Origin: Andrena cerasifolii
Lineage: Eukaryota > Arthropoda > Insecta > Hymenoptera > Andrenidae
DNA: 64,000 nt
NCBI RefSeq assembly: GCF_050908995.1
Contig: NC_135124.1
Coordinates: 2,728,001 to 2,792,000, forward strand
Direction of reading: 5' to 3'
Shown here: in pieces, positions 54,201 to 64,000 of the stretch
Position numbering within the stretch: the first letter of the stretch is position 1
Layout of the letters: the number at the start of each line of letters is the position of its first letter
Position numbers and translations under genes: made by a program
Notes under the pieces: model-generated
What the model was told of the DNA's origin: nothing
The model's input: the letters and a program-made list of their open reading frames with translations, nothing else
Database searches by the model: none

Positions 54201-54787
54201 TATTTTTCATTACATAGGTATGCATGAAATTATTGCCCATGGATTTATGCGATTCCCGCGATGAAAATAAGTCTAAACTTGACGTCACTCGCACTATTTT
54301 TAATTGTACACAACAAAACTGATTTGTAGAATTCAGAAGTGAGTCGAATTACATATGTATAATTAAGTATAGCTCGAAGAAAGTCGTACAATTCAGTTTC
54401 ATTTTCATCGACAAAGCCTTGCTTCTCCATTTGTAGTAGGTACTGTCATGAATATGTAATGGACAATATAGAGGTTGAAAGTTTTATTAAGTACGTATCC
54501 GAAGTGCGGAGCGTGCTGGACAAAACTTTCCCGACAGAAGCGACTGCTCGGCAATTTTCAAAACAGCGTCACGATAGCCACGGTATATTGTATGTACTAA
54601 ATACTGTGTACATGATATATGTATATATCCACGTGCCGTTAAATCTGCAGAAAACTTCACTTCAGGTACGGCACGTACCTATCTATGATATTTTGTGCTT
54701 TCGGTGTTTGAATGTTCCATATTAATTCTATTACTTAATACTGGAGTTGGTTATCGGGTAGATACAACAATATGTTTTCAAACTTAC

Positions 54788-54849
54788 CTTTCACTAGAGC
54801 GTTTTAAGACCAGTGCAGTGAACCGTGATTGAAGGTTATTCATGGCCAT
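54788..54849 (-). CDS. Possible first coding exon of an unplaced minus-strand gene
   Basis: ATGGCCATGAATAACC opens 20 codons (MAMNNLQSRFTALVLKRSSE) and ends in phase 2 at a strong donor AAAG|GTAAGTTT. Its phase does not fit the acceptor at 47298 of the cuticular protein gene (it would give a stop), so it belongs to another gene, needs an intermediate exon, or is chance. No family match. Confidence 0.2.
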
Positions 54850-55750
54850 TGAAAGTCAAGTGCGGAGGAAGATATTTTATTTGGACGCATAGATTGGAAC
54901 ACTTTCATGTACCCTGGTTGTTGGTAAATCGCCTAGAATTACACAGGCCTTTACTTGTCCACCTCTGAATGTAAAACAAACATTCAATCACGTTCTACAC
55001 TTAACATTTGCTTGCGGTACTATACCAAACAAAGTGGGGTTTAGTAAATTTATTCAAACTTTCATAATACGTTATACCTACGAAAGCGGAGAAAGTGGAT
55101 ATGGTTTTCATTTATGCTAAATTTCGTCAAATTATAGGAGAAGCACTACATACGTTTGTATGCTGAAAGATATTCTGATGACGCTAGATCTTCAAATCGT
55201 TGGGTCTGTCTCTTCAAATGTAAGTCAAAATTTTTAAGGAACTGGAATTGTGGATATCAAAGCACGCTTTAGAGTCGCATCGCTTTAGAGCATGCATCAA
55301 AAACCCAGGTCGTCACTTTGCGCACTTGTGGTAGCAGTGTATATGTATGTAAGTGAACTAATTATAGAAGTTTTCGACTTGTTCATTATAGTAAAATATT
55401 TGCCTATATTCGCGACCTTCAACAGCCTCGAATAACCTTCAGCCATAGGTACGCATCTTAAAACGCTGTATTTAAAAATTACCAGAAAAATTACCCGTAT
55501 TGATATCAAATTATCCCTCCCTTGTAACCACGCAACATTCGCCTGAATTATACATCTTTTTCTATCGCCAAAAGTAGATGAGATCTGACCCAGTGTATAG
55601 TAATACAGTGTCGTCCAAACCCCTTAACCCGGTTAAGACCTTCGAAAAATGTGTCGAATTTTAGAATTTTTTTAAACGAAAATTTAAGCGGTATCACCAC
55701 ATAACTGTCCCATAAAAAGTTTATTGTCAGAATGTACGTTTTTCCAATAC
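54850..55750. other. No gene recognised
   Basis: AT-rich; ends with AACCCCTTAACCCGGTTAAG near 55618, a repeat-terminus-like dyad. Confidence 0.4.
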
Positions 55751-55759
55751 GTGCAATCT

Positions 55760-55762
<3 letters not shown>

Positions 55763-55812
<50 letters not shown>
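55763..55812. repeat. (AT)n microsatellite in a dyad
   Basis: About 50 bases of AT. The flanks CAATCTACAA and TTGTAGATATA extend the self-complementarity. Confidence 0.95.
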
Positions 55813-55816
<4 letters not shown>

Positions 55817-56339
55817 TGTAGATATATATACAAAGTTTGGAATTATAATACTCAATACTTTTCTTTCAAAAATTCCCCCCAAAATGTGCCTTATTTTCGG
55901 AGCGTCAAACTCTGGAGACCCCTGCGGCAAACCTGTGTATTACACGCTCTGCTCCCACTACTCCAGCCGCTCCCCACTCCGTTGGCGGACTCGCTTGCCC
56001 TTGAACGAGCTCGAGCTTGAGCTCAACTCGAGCTCGAATGGCGCTCGCGTCTGGAATGAGGGGTCCTGTGCATGCCTGGTCTAGAGAGTGCTCTCGTGTG
56101 TACGAGCCCCACAGTCATTATATTATATTGTAAAATTAAGTAGATTTACATTGCAATTCGTTCTCTTCAATAAATCGTAACTACCTCTATCCATCGTGGC
56201 CTCACTTAGACCAACAGTTATCAATAATATTATGTGTAAAAAATATATTAAATTCTTTATTTAATATTACAGTAAGTTTGGCGTTTAAGAAGTCATATGA
56301 AAAAATTATTAAAAAATATCGAGAAATGCTGAAGTTATG

Positions 56340-56900
56340 AGTTTCTTTTCATTCCTCCGGTAATTATTTACTTTAGCGATTTCTCACCGATTTTGATGGA
56401 ATTTGGATATGTTGTAAAACTTCACATTCTGAACAACTTTTTCCTATCCATGTTACCGCCGCTCGGTCTTAGTTTCCAGGATATTCGCAAAAATATTTTT
56501 TAAATTTCTTGCTTTGGTGTTATAATTTGGGTTAGTGTTGTGTTAGGTTTAGTATAAATAAATATAAGTGCACTTCACATTAAACATTGTTTTCAATTTA
56601 ATAATTGAGAACCCGAGAACGGGCGAAAGGAAACGAAAGAGTCGACACTTTGATACTTTTTCTCGCTCCGTCTTTCAGCTCGAGCTCAAGCTCGACCCGC
56701 GGGCGGGCCTACAATGCATCAGCGCAACTTTTTCCTATATATGTTACCGCCGCTCGACCTTCGTTTCCGAGATATTTGCGAAAAACTTCGGTTGACTTAT
56801 TCCGACACAACGCATTCCACTTTTCAACTTGTCTCGGATATTAGTATTGGTTGCGGCTAGATTAGTGCGGGGGGGGGGGGGCGCCCGCTCGCAACAAAAA
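56340..56900. repeat. Decayed inverted-repeat element related to 38710-39296 and 60600-60850
   Basis: GTTACCGCCGCTCG followed by a GATATTTGCGAAAAA block occurs twice in direct orientation (56452, 56743). The block GACTTATTCCGACACAACGCATTCC with GGTTGCGGCTAGATTAGTGCGGG at 56785-56865 is repeated in reverse complement at 60680-60790. Confidence 0.65.
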
Positions 56901-57171
56901 ATTTACTTCTTTTTGAACTCGTTAAAGTAGAGACTCTCCTTAAAGGCGCGGATCATCCCATCCCCCTCAGATTTGTTACTTATTTCCAAACTTTCTGTTC
57001 GTCATAACATTTTCATGAAAGCGTTATTAACAGGCTGCTGAGATATTTTATTCATATTATTCAGACTATTTTCAATGATACTTAATTTACTTCTTCCACT
57101 TTCTGTTACATTTATTCCTACTAGAGTATTTAAAATTTCGCAATGCAGTTGCAATTATAACATTCGACATA

Positions 57172-57726
57172 CAGGGTGTCCCAAAAGTGGTGGAGTTCCT
57201 TGATAGGGGTGACTGAAGGGGTTATTTGAAACAACATTTTCCTTAGTGAAAATATTGTCCGAAGCATCGTTAACGAGATATTAACAAAATACTCCGACCA
57301 ATCAGAGCGCGAGCCTTCCGCTCGAGCTCCCGCGGTAGCGTTGGCTACGCGGTAGGCGGTTGCACTTGTACTACGAGCAAGTAAATTAGCACGCATTGAA
57401 GGAAACCGCGCAAAATAACAAATGAAAAAGATGTAAAATACAAACTCGAACTTTTGTGTCGTCATCTTGTGATTGCCATTTAAAGTAAATAATGAACAAA
57501 GGATAAATCGAGGAAAATCATGTCAAACGTAAAAAGGCGAATGCACATTTTTTTTTCAAGCAGAATCGAAAATAATAATTATTTGAAGTGAGAGGAATAC
57601 GCAAATTTCCTTTTGTTAATATCGTATAGACGAAAATATAATGTAACAGGAAATGGACGAAAAGTGGTCGTAGTTCATTAGTGTGATCAAGATCCCAAGG
57701 AACTTCACTATTTTTGGGACACTCTG
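57172..57726. mobile_element. TA-flanked TIR element, 555 bp
   Basis: CAGGGTGTCCCAAAAGTGG...AGTTCCTTG and CAAGGAACTTCACTATTTTTGGGACACTCTG lie between TA dinucleotides. Only the terminal ~35 bases are mirrored; the interior is non-coding. Confidence 0.87.
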
Positions 57727-57729
57727 TAT

Positions 57730-58400
57730 AGTTCGGACCACGAGAGTACCAAAGAGAGTATCATAGGTCATGAGTTTGCCTTTATTTTTAGTCAATATTA
57801 ACTTCTTTTCTTATTTTATAAATTTACATATTTTCATTTTAGTTTCTGCATATACATTCTTTTCATTACTTTATAGTACTCGAATCTACTTTTTTCGACA
57901 TTTTCTTCAATGTGACATGATTTAGTTTACTCTTGCTACTTCTCATTTAATATATTTGGTATACCTAAATATTACATTCTTGTAAGAATGGTAAAAATTA
58001 TTCTTATCGATTAAAAAAGCAATACCGTTCGATTAATAGCTTCAAAGACAGAAATTCGTTTACATAGACCAAGGATGCTCAAGAAATACGCCCTAGGGCA
58101 GTCGTTTGCGCCTACGGACAAGCCCGCCCGTTCCCAATCCCCACTTCTCGGTGAAAGATCTCCTAGTGGGTCGGTTACAACTGTGTGTTACACACTTAAG
58201 GGGTCATGCTTAGTTTGCAGACAAAAAAAACGTGATTTTCGTGAATTTTTGGTACAAAATCTAATGTATATTTTTGACAACTATTTGCTTATTTTAAAAG
58301 TACATATATATGCAGCAACTCTCAGTAATTTTGTTATAGGAAAATATTAAAAAGTGAAAGAATAACAGCCACTCTCCCGGAAGCTGTTTTTATAATGGCA
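57730..58400. other. No gene recognised
   Basis: AT-rich. A TTAAGGGGTCATGC motif is at 58197. Confidence 0.4.
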
Positions 58401-58429
58401 TAGTTTTTAGCTGGCACGCACACACAGGA

Positions 58430-58575
58430 GGTACGCGTAGATACAGACCCCTCCCCCCCCACACACACAGTAGAGTCGACCACGCTGGTTCAAACCGTGT
58501 AAATGGGTTAGCGCGGTCGGCTCTACTGCGTATGTGAACCTGCATCTGTGCGGGCCTCCTGCGTGTTCGTGCAAG
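58430..58575. repeat. Imperfect palindrome
   Basis: CAGGAGGTACGCGTAGATACAGAC...ACAGTAGAGTCGACC is mirrored by GGTCGGCTCTACTGCGTATG...ATCTGTGCGGGCCTCCTG. Confidence 0.65.
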
Positions 58576-58639
58576 CGTACGCTACCGCGGGCTCAGCTGA
58601 CTCGGTTTTAAACTGCGCAGCCCAAAAATTCCGCCGTTA

Positions 58640-58806
58640 ATATTCAATTTAATGATATATCCAAGTAAGTAAACTAAAGAACTAAAGGACTAATAATATA
58701 TCGAGAATGAAGCCTCGAATCCCAAAACAGCAAAGATCTTTTTGATTTTTTTGCATAAACAATTTGCATGTTTCGGAATGTCCCATTATTTTGGGATACC
58801 CTGTAC
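58640..58806. repeat. Family V MITE, truncated copy
   Basis: GAATGAAGCCTCGAATCCCAAAAC, TTTTTTGCATAAACAATTTGC and TCCCATTATTTTGGGATACCCTG match the right half of 40273-40589. Confidence 0.8.
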
Positions 58807-58809
58807 ATA

Positions 58810-59790
58810 CAAATCGGTAGTTGAGGGAGAACTTGCGAGAGACCGAGATTGGTCGGAATGTCCTCTTGTGGCGGAGTCAGAGGTATCGCTACAGTACCCC
58901 CTGCCAGAGGGTAACAATACCAGATGAAGGTCTCTTCGGATGAACACGACGGTAGCCGATGTTCATGTAGAAGCCCTATCTCGATTCGACGCTGATTTGT
59001 CCTATGTGACTGATTGTTGCTCCACTGGTAGAAAGTCGTGGGTCGATTATTTGTGGGGAGCGCGTGGCTCGAGCCATGGCGACTCGTATACACTGCTCTC
59101 CTAGAATGGCCACGGGAGGCAACGATCATCCGCTGCGTAGAACTCTCACCGATCAAGTGGGACGTACGATGACGTCACTGGTGATCGGAAGGATCAAGCG
59201 TGATGGAATTACCACCCTAGGAGGGGGATTACGAGGGCGATATGATCAGATCCTTCCCTCGGTCCCTTTTTGTGGTGTCGGCTACTGTGCGCTGCTCCTT
59301 GTGGTCTTGCTGCGTGTGTTCTAGACGAGGTCTAGATTTGAGGTGATGACGCGGGAATGTTAAACAATGACAGTTAACATGCAAACGTGATAATATAATG
59401 TATTTACACTCCAATCACGTTACTTGATTCGCGTTGGAGTAGCGTGCGGAAGTGTTATTGAATTGTCCATTCGTATCGAGACCTCGAGACCTAATGCCTT
59501 GACCATCAGTCGCATTCGTTAGCGTCGTCAAGATAATGCGTGCCATCCAAAATAGGGAAAGCACCAAGTGGAGGGGGAAAGGTTTCCTTGCCCAAAAATG
59601 TGACAGCTGCAAAACATTAGGTTTATTGCTTTACAGCCCCCGCCATGCCGTTCGCTTCCGCTGCGCTTGGGACATTCCACCACACGCCACACTGTTATAC
59701 TACATTTCGCATTTATTTTTGCGCAAGGAATTACCCTATGCCCGATTATACCACCAATTCCTGACCCACCCTATATTTGTATTATTATCA
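58810..59790. other. No gene recognised
   Basis: GC-richer than its surroundings, with open frames on both strands (for example 58674-59156 minus and 59064-59324 plus) that lack any recognisable domain. A decayed TE is possible. Confidence 0.35.
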
Positions 59791-59795
59791 TGGTA

Positions 59796-60088
59796 CAGAT
59801 CGCGCAATATAACTTTGCCTCCGAGCAGCCACTGAGCAGGCCGTGCATGTGACAGAGTCTGACCGTCGGCGTTCTTTTGATTCGTTTCTAAAAACATGCG
59901 ATCGCACACGGACGAGTATCATACAAACTAACAGGTCAGCGTGATATATACTCACGCGTGTGCGATCGTATGGTTTTCGAATCGAATTAAAAGAACGCCG
60001 GCAGTCGGACTCTCCCGCACGCACGGCTGACTCACGACCTACTCACAATCAGTGGCAGCTCGGAGGCAAAGTTATATTGCGCGATCTG
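59796..60088. mobile_element. TA-flanked foldback MITE, 293 bp
   Basis: CAGATCGCGCAATATAACTTTGC and GCAAAGTTATATTGCGCGATCTG are perfect inverted ends flanked by TA. The arms also share GGCGTTCTTTTGATTCG / CGAATTAAAAGAACGCC and ATGCGATCGCACACG / CGTGTGCGATCGTA. Confidence 0.92.
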
Positions 60089-60089
60089 T

Positions 60090-61275
60090 AAATATTGACA
60101 AAAGGGTACCCAGCCCCAATGACGTTGCCCTTGACATATGTTGTAAGGTCAACATTCGGTACAACTTTTCCCTACAGATGTAACAGTGGCCGATCGTCAC
60201 GAGGATTGGGTGGAGGGGTGGGGAGGGGGTGTAGACCCTAAATCTAAAATTATAGTTCCGGGTAATTATTAGTTTTCGAAATATTAATAAAAAATTATTG
60301 GAATTTTTTTTACAATTTATTTTTTTGAACTGCATACACGTAGCCTTAAGCGGGGTCCATCCTGCCTCCCCAATCTGTTCTACGGACAGCTGGACGTGTT
60401 TCCCTTACCTCCGCCTATTCTTCAGGCGCCTAAAAGGCACTCGTACTTATTGTTAGCTGAAATTCAAAGCCAATTTTCTCGAAAACGAAGCGCGATATTA
60501 AAAACTTGTATTCTATATTTTCGTCTTATTTTGGCCCATAGAATCACCCCCTAGAGTATTCACTATCAATAGAGTAATAGGTATCGACCCTGTATAATAG
60601 GATGCATCGCATCCGCAAGTTTCTGGTTCAAATCTGCAAACTCAAATCGGGTCGCTACGACGATTTACGCGCCCGCAAACGGGCGCGCAGCCCCCGCACT
60701 AATCTAGTCCCAACCGATACTAATATCTGGAACAAGTTGGAAAGTGGAATGCGTTGTGTCGGAATAAGTCAACAGAAATACTAAGAGTTTTTTATTAACA
60801 TCTCGGAAACTAATTCCCAAAGCGACAATTTTAGATTAAGGTTCACACACTCTCCCCACCCCTCCCCGTAAACCTCATGGCGATCGGCCACTGGGCCCGT
60901 TCGGAAGTATAGCAAAAACTGCTGTTACTATTACAATGAATTCTGCGTATACCTACGCGTCTGTGGCAGCGTATGCGTCAGCATGGGACCACCGCTTATC
61001 TACTATTTCTATAAATACATCGCGACGGTTGAAAATAAAACAAATGATGAAGCTGATGAAATTTTCGAGATATTCCAAAACAACGCTGATTGGTAGTTGG
61101 GTGGGATCCGATTGGTTTAACCGCCCGTAAGGGGGGTCGAAAGCCTCGGGGAGGACCTGCAAGACTAAAGTCGAGCGACGGTTACATGTATAGAGAAATG
61201 TTGTTCAGAAAAAAACATATGTTGTCAAGGTCAACATCATTGGGACTGGGCCCCCTTCTGTCAATATTTATCGAA
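60090..61275. mobile_element. 1.2-kb foldback with nested M1 copy
   Basis: AAATATTGACAAAAGGGTACCC, CAGCCCCAATGACGTTG and GTGGCCGATCGTCACGAGG on the left are mirrored by CATGGCGATCGGCCACTGGG, CAACATCATTGGGACTGGGC and CTTCTGTCAATATTT on the right. The M1 repeat (60380-60600, minus orientation) and a fragment of the 56.8-kb repeat lie between. Confidence 0.8.
60380..60600 (-). repeat. M1 repeat copy
   Basis: The reverse complement matches 8787-9000 over most of its length (TTTTCTCGAAAACGAAGC, TTTTCGTCTTATTTTGG, ACCCTGTATAAT end). Confidence 0.75.
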
Positions 61276-61312
61276 TTTTGTATTTGTGTTACAACTTTCT
61301 TATATTAGCTAC

Positions 61313-62125
61313 TAGGCATTGCTATACCGGTTTACCGGTTTTCTGATAAATCGTGAGAAATACCCTAAAATTTTTACCGGTAATTTGCCAAATTTTTACC
61401 GGTAATTTGATAAATTACGTATAGCAATATAGCGCATATATGCGTTCATTAATTCCATTGACATCTACTACGTTATCAGTAAAAAAACACTTCAATTACT
61501 AATAAAGACGAAAACCGAAGTATCTCATGAAGAACCAACTCTGATCCAAAAGAAAACTAAGAATCTGAATCAGTTATGAAAAAATGGACGTATTTTCAAG
61601 TAGAAAAAGTAAGGAGAAAATATATACTATGAATGGCATATGATTTCTTAATGCCTACCCGGCCAACAAGTGTAGAATCTGAGAGCACTTTATCCGTGGC
61701 TGGATTATTTTGTACAAAAATTAGGTAGCGCTCAGGAGACCAAAGTTTAAACGAATTAGGTATGTTTTTGCGTGCTTATTTGATAAAAAGAATTGTTAAA
61801 TAAAAAATATTTAATTATGTATGTAAGTTAAGATTCTTTTCATTGTTTTCGTGGTGACGATCCATATTAATAAGTATTGTCAATAGTTATACAAATATAT
61901 CTATTTTGTGTTATATTATTTTATAATTTATGTTCAGAATAGTTTTATTTCCATATATTTTTTATAATGCTCGATTAGAGTTAAAAAAAGTTTTTTTTTT
62001 GTAATGTTTACTCTTATATTTTCAATACCTTAAAAAATACCGGTAAATTATCGGTAAACCGGTTTCGATTAAAAATTTTACCGAATTACCGGTAATTGAA
62101 AAAGTCGGTAATTTTGCAATCCCTA
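61313..62125 (+). mobile_element. hAT element, 813 bp, with perfect 8-bp target duplication
   Basis: The ends TAGGCATTGCTATACCGG and the reverse complement of CCGGTAATTTTGCAATCCCTA are flanked on both sides by TTAGCTAC (61305-61312 and 62126-62133). Subterminal TTACCGGTAATTT units repeat several times at each end. The interior at 61640-61800 reads FLMPTRPTSVESESTLSVAG, then ELGMFLRAYLIKR, the C-terminal dimerisation region of hAT transposases, with a stop inside. It is an internally deleted hAT copy. Confidence 0.93.
61645..61803 (+). pseudogene. hAT transposase C-terminus (dimerisation domain remnant)
   Basis: P-T-x-x-x-x-E-x-x-x-S-x-A-G followed by FCTKIR, a TAG stop, then RSGDQSLNELGMFLRAYL corresponds to the conserved hATC block (normally PTSS-x-S-E-R-x-F-S-x-A-G ... 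R-x-x-L-x-x-x-x-x-x-x-L). The rest of the transposase is deleted. Confidence 0.8.
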
Positions 62126-62133
62126 TTAGCTAC

Positions 62134-63988
62134 TACCTTTACTACTCAACTTCGCCCGAAATTTAAAGTCTGATTTAATAAAAAAAAAAATTTTATTTAT
62201 TTTTTTTTTGTGAAAATTCATCTGCATTAGCTAGGTATAATGAGCTGGGACACATTTCGTGACCCCAGAGTTATCACTTCGAAAGTTTTTAGGTGACAGG
62301 CACACACACAAACACTTTCTGCCGTATATATTAAGATAAAAAGATCTTCGGGACTTTTAAAATCATCTGTTATTAAAAGTTTACTTCTCAGGATAACCAT
62401 GAATTTGTTTCTTTTTCTACCACCTCCCTTTTCATGAAAGGATGTACATAATGATTTAATATTAAACCATAAAGAAACACTGTTTTTTGGAAATAACGAA
62501 CATGGCATAAATTAAAATCCTTGATGTGTCAGTCACCAATTATCGGCAAAGTAACGAACACTTTACGTGATCAGTTATGCGCATAAAATTATTATGGCTT
62601 TCGTGGTAGTTGAGCTGATCACCAACCGCGTGAAATTAGAACAGCGCTTGGGAAGGGGAACATTCTTTACCATTCGTTTGTGGTAGGTGGCCCAGTGGTT
62701 TTGATGGAGGTGTGCTCTTCCTAACAATAATATACGTACTACATATTGTGATTAGAATGTTATCGTCGAGTTATCGGTTGGCAGTATATAATTTATACAT
62801 ATTGACAAAATAAATTCAAATAAGAAATATTAATAATCCAATAAATTGTCAATTACGAATTTAAAGGTAATGACTATACCTCAATGATTTCGTATTACAA
62901 GAAACTCTGCAATTTCTAGTTCAGTGTGCTTTTCTTAAAACAAGTAAAATAGAAAAATAATATGCAAATGTGTATAAAATATTTAGATACATAACACATA
63001 TAATTTTTCTAAAAAGTAATTAATTTGCACATGTCATTCAATTGAATGATCAAATATAATATAGACAGGAGGTATAAACGAATGTTTGGAAATTAATGTC
63101 CAATTACGAGTTCTATTCAAAGTTAAATTATAAGAGCTTTACTTTTTATTATATTGTAAACAAAATTTCATGTGTTATAAAGGAATTGAAGTTAACTATG
63201 CATACCGGATTTACGCAATGTTTGGTTGTAGAGTACAATCAACGTAGTTCCTATTTCAGAAAAAAACGTAAGTCGAAATATTAAGTTATTTTTTTAAAAT
63301 TAACTATGCTAGTTCCGAATTTAAATATGTGTAGATATTACACTTATATATGGCAACTCGAAGTTCGTATTGTGAACGCTAGTTTGAACAAGCGCCTACC
63401 GCGTCACAGATAGAAACAAAGTGCGAACTACTGTACATATTAGAATACCACGCACTAAAATGTAATTTTTCAACACTTTTCAACTCATAATTACAACTTT
63501 GATGCTCTAATTATAATGTGCTTAGAATTTAGAGTAGTACAGTTAAATACGTCATATGTCATTTACATTAAAAATTATCTCAAAATATTCATGATACAAG
63601 TCATAAATAATGTTAAACGGTGCAATATCAGAACCTATCCTATTCAAATATATTCAACTGATTTTACTATAGATTTATCCGATTTTCGTAGAAAAAGTAA
63701 ATAAACATTCCATACAACATATGAGAAAATTATTTAAGACAGTATAACCGCAAATACATGAAATACAGTTTTTGTTTGAAAATGATATTAACGCAATTAA
63801 ATTATGTATTTCTAGAAATCCATAGTAGTACGCGTAATTTTTTTTTTAAAATAAACAATTTTATTCGTATATGATTAATCGTATAACTTTGACGTATACA
63901 AATTCCTTTGTATAGTCTCCTAATAAGATTGACAATGAGTGAGTACACATTTAAGAATAGATTCAGTAACCACATGCAAACATTGAAA
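62134..63988. other. AT-rich stretch, nothing recognised
   Basis: Poly-A/T runs and short open frames (62227-62508 minus, 63096-63284 and 63516-63704 plus) without domain or codon-usage support. Confidence 0.4.
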
Positions 63989-64000
63989 TACAGGGTGCAT
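63989..64000 (+). repeat. Start of an ATACAGGGTG-type terminus
   Basis: The window ends in ATACAGGGTGCAT, the same terminus as the M1, 14.05-kb and 57.17-kb elements; the rest lies outside. Confidence 0.5.

Noticed and set aside
54245..54725. Divergent pair of small open frames (MEKQGFVDENETELYDF minus; MDNIEVESFIKYVSEVRSVL plus)
   Set aside because: Composition looks slightly protein-like, but there is no splice context, no recognised domain, and both are short; not enough to call a gene.
54788..54849. Missing first exon of the cuticular protein gene
   Set aside because: Strong donor and ATG, but joining to 47298 shifts the frame to an early stop, and the peptide is not a signal sequence.
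58674..59156. 160-codon minus-strand open frame
   Set aside because: Its C-terminal part is the family V MITE; the rest has no domain and uneven composition.

Overview
The window is a repeat-saturated, AT-rich stretch of arthropod nuclear DNA, almost certainly insect. Two spliced host genes are visible, both on the minus strand. One has Rebers-Riddiford cuticular-protein (chitin-binding) domains, which are arthropod specific. The other is a SAXO/FAM154-like protein, a family of axonemal or microtubule-inner proteins. The species cannot be named from the sequence. No bacterial-style genes, rRNA, intact tRNA or CRISPR array is present.

Host gene 1 (about 5.35-26.62 kb, possibly starting at 28.9 kb, minus) is SAXO-like. 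Eight exons are supported by splice signals, and the phases can be joined throughout: 26563-26622, 26435-26479, 21471-21620, 18010/18033-18222, 17276-17449, 13424-13708, 7755-7944 and 5388-5679. They encode a Cys-rich N-terminus followed by repeated Mn-type motifs (P-M-x-x-x-T-T-Y-x-L-S-Y). Two exons (7.9 and 18.1 kb) are diverged duplicates of each other. Host gene 2 (39.6-47.3 kb, minus) is a cuticular protein. Its three visible exons (47039-47298, 41450-41569, 39607-40207) join in frame into about 326 residues with two Rebers-Riddiford-like domains. The exon carrying the start codon is not identified.

Almost everything else is mobile DNA, mostly decayed. Retroelements: an I/Jockey-type LINE 3' end (3.1-3.9 kb, minus), a LINE ORF1 (6.4-7.75 kb), a LINE ORF2 tail (8.2-8.65 kb), a Copia element (9.9-11.7 kb), a Copia integrase fragment (34.5 kb, minus), and two Penelope-like elements with GIY-YIG endonuclease (22.3-24.0 kb minus; 27.3-28.2 kb plus). 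DNA transposons: a Tc1-like element with both TIRs (36.44-38.70 kb), hAT elements with visible 8-bp target duplications (17.64, 48.81 and 61.31 kb), Harbinger-like pieces (30.3-31.0, 36.0 and 37.8-38.5 kb) and a Helitron with both ends (18.45-19.82 kb).

The most striking architectural property is the large number of long foldback (palindromic) elements, often nested in one another. They lie at 4.2-5.3, 14.05-15.07, 15.4-15.9, 18.75-19.52, 20.65-21.11, 24.3-26.2, 33.04-33.79, 38.71-39.30, 40.27-40.59, 40.90-41.26, 41.75-42.15, 42.5-44.4, 47.4-48.5, 57.17-57.73, 59.80-60.09 and 60.09-61.27 kb. They fill the introns of both host genes. No new biological system can be claimed with confidence. The best candidates for a second look are the two-domain cuticular protein, the hammerhead-like motif in the inverted flanks of the Penelope-like element, a TIR element carrying a tRNA-like B box whose second copy has an internal inversion, and a multi-copy palindromic MITE family.
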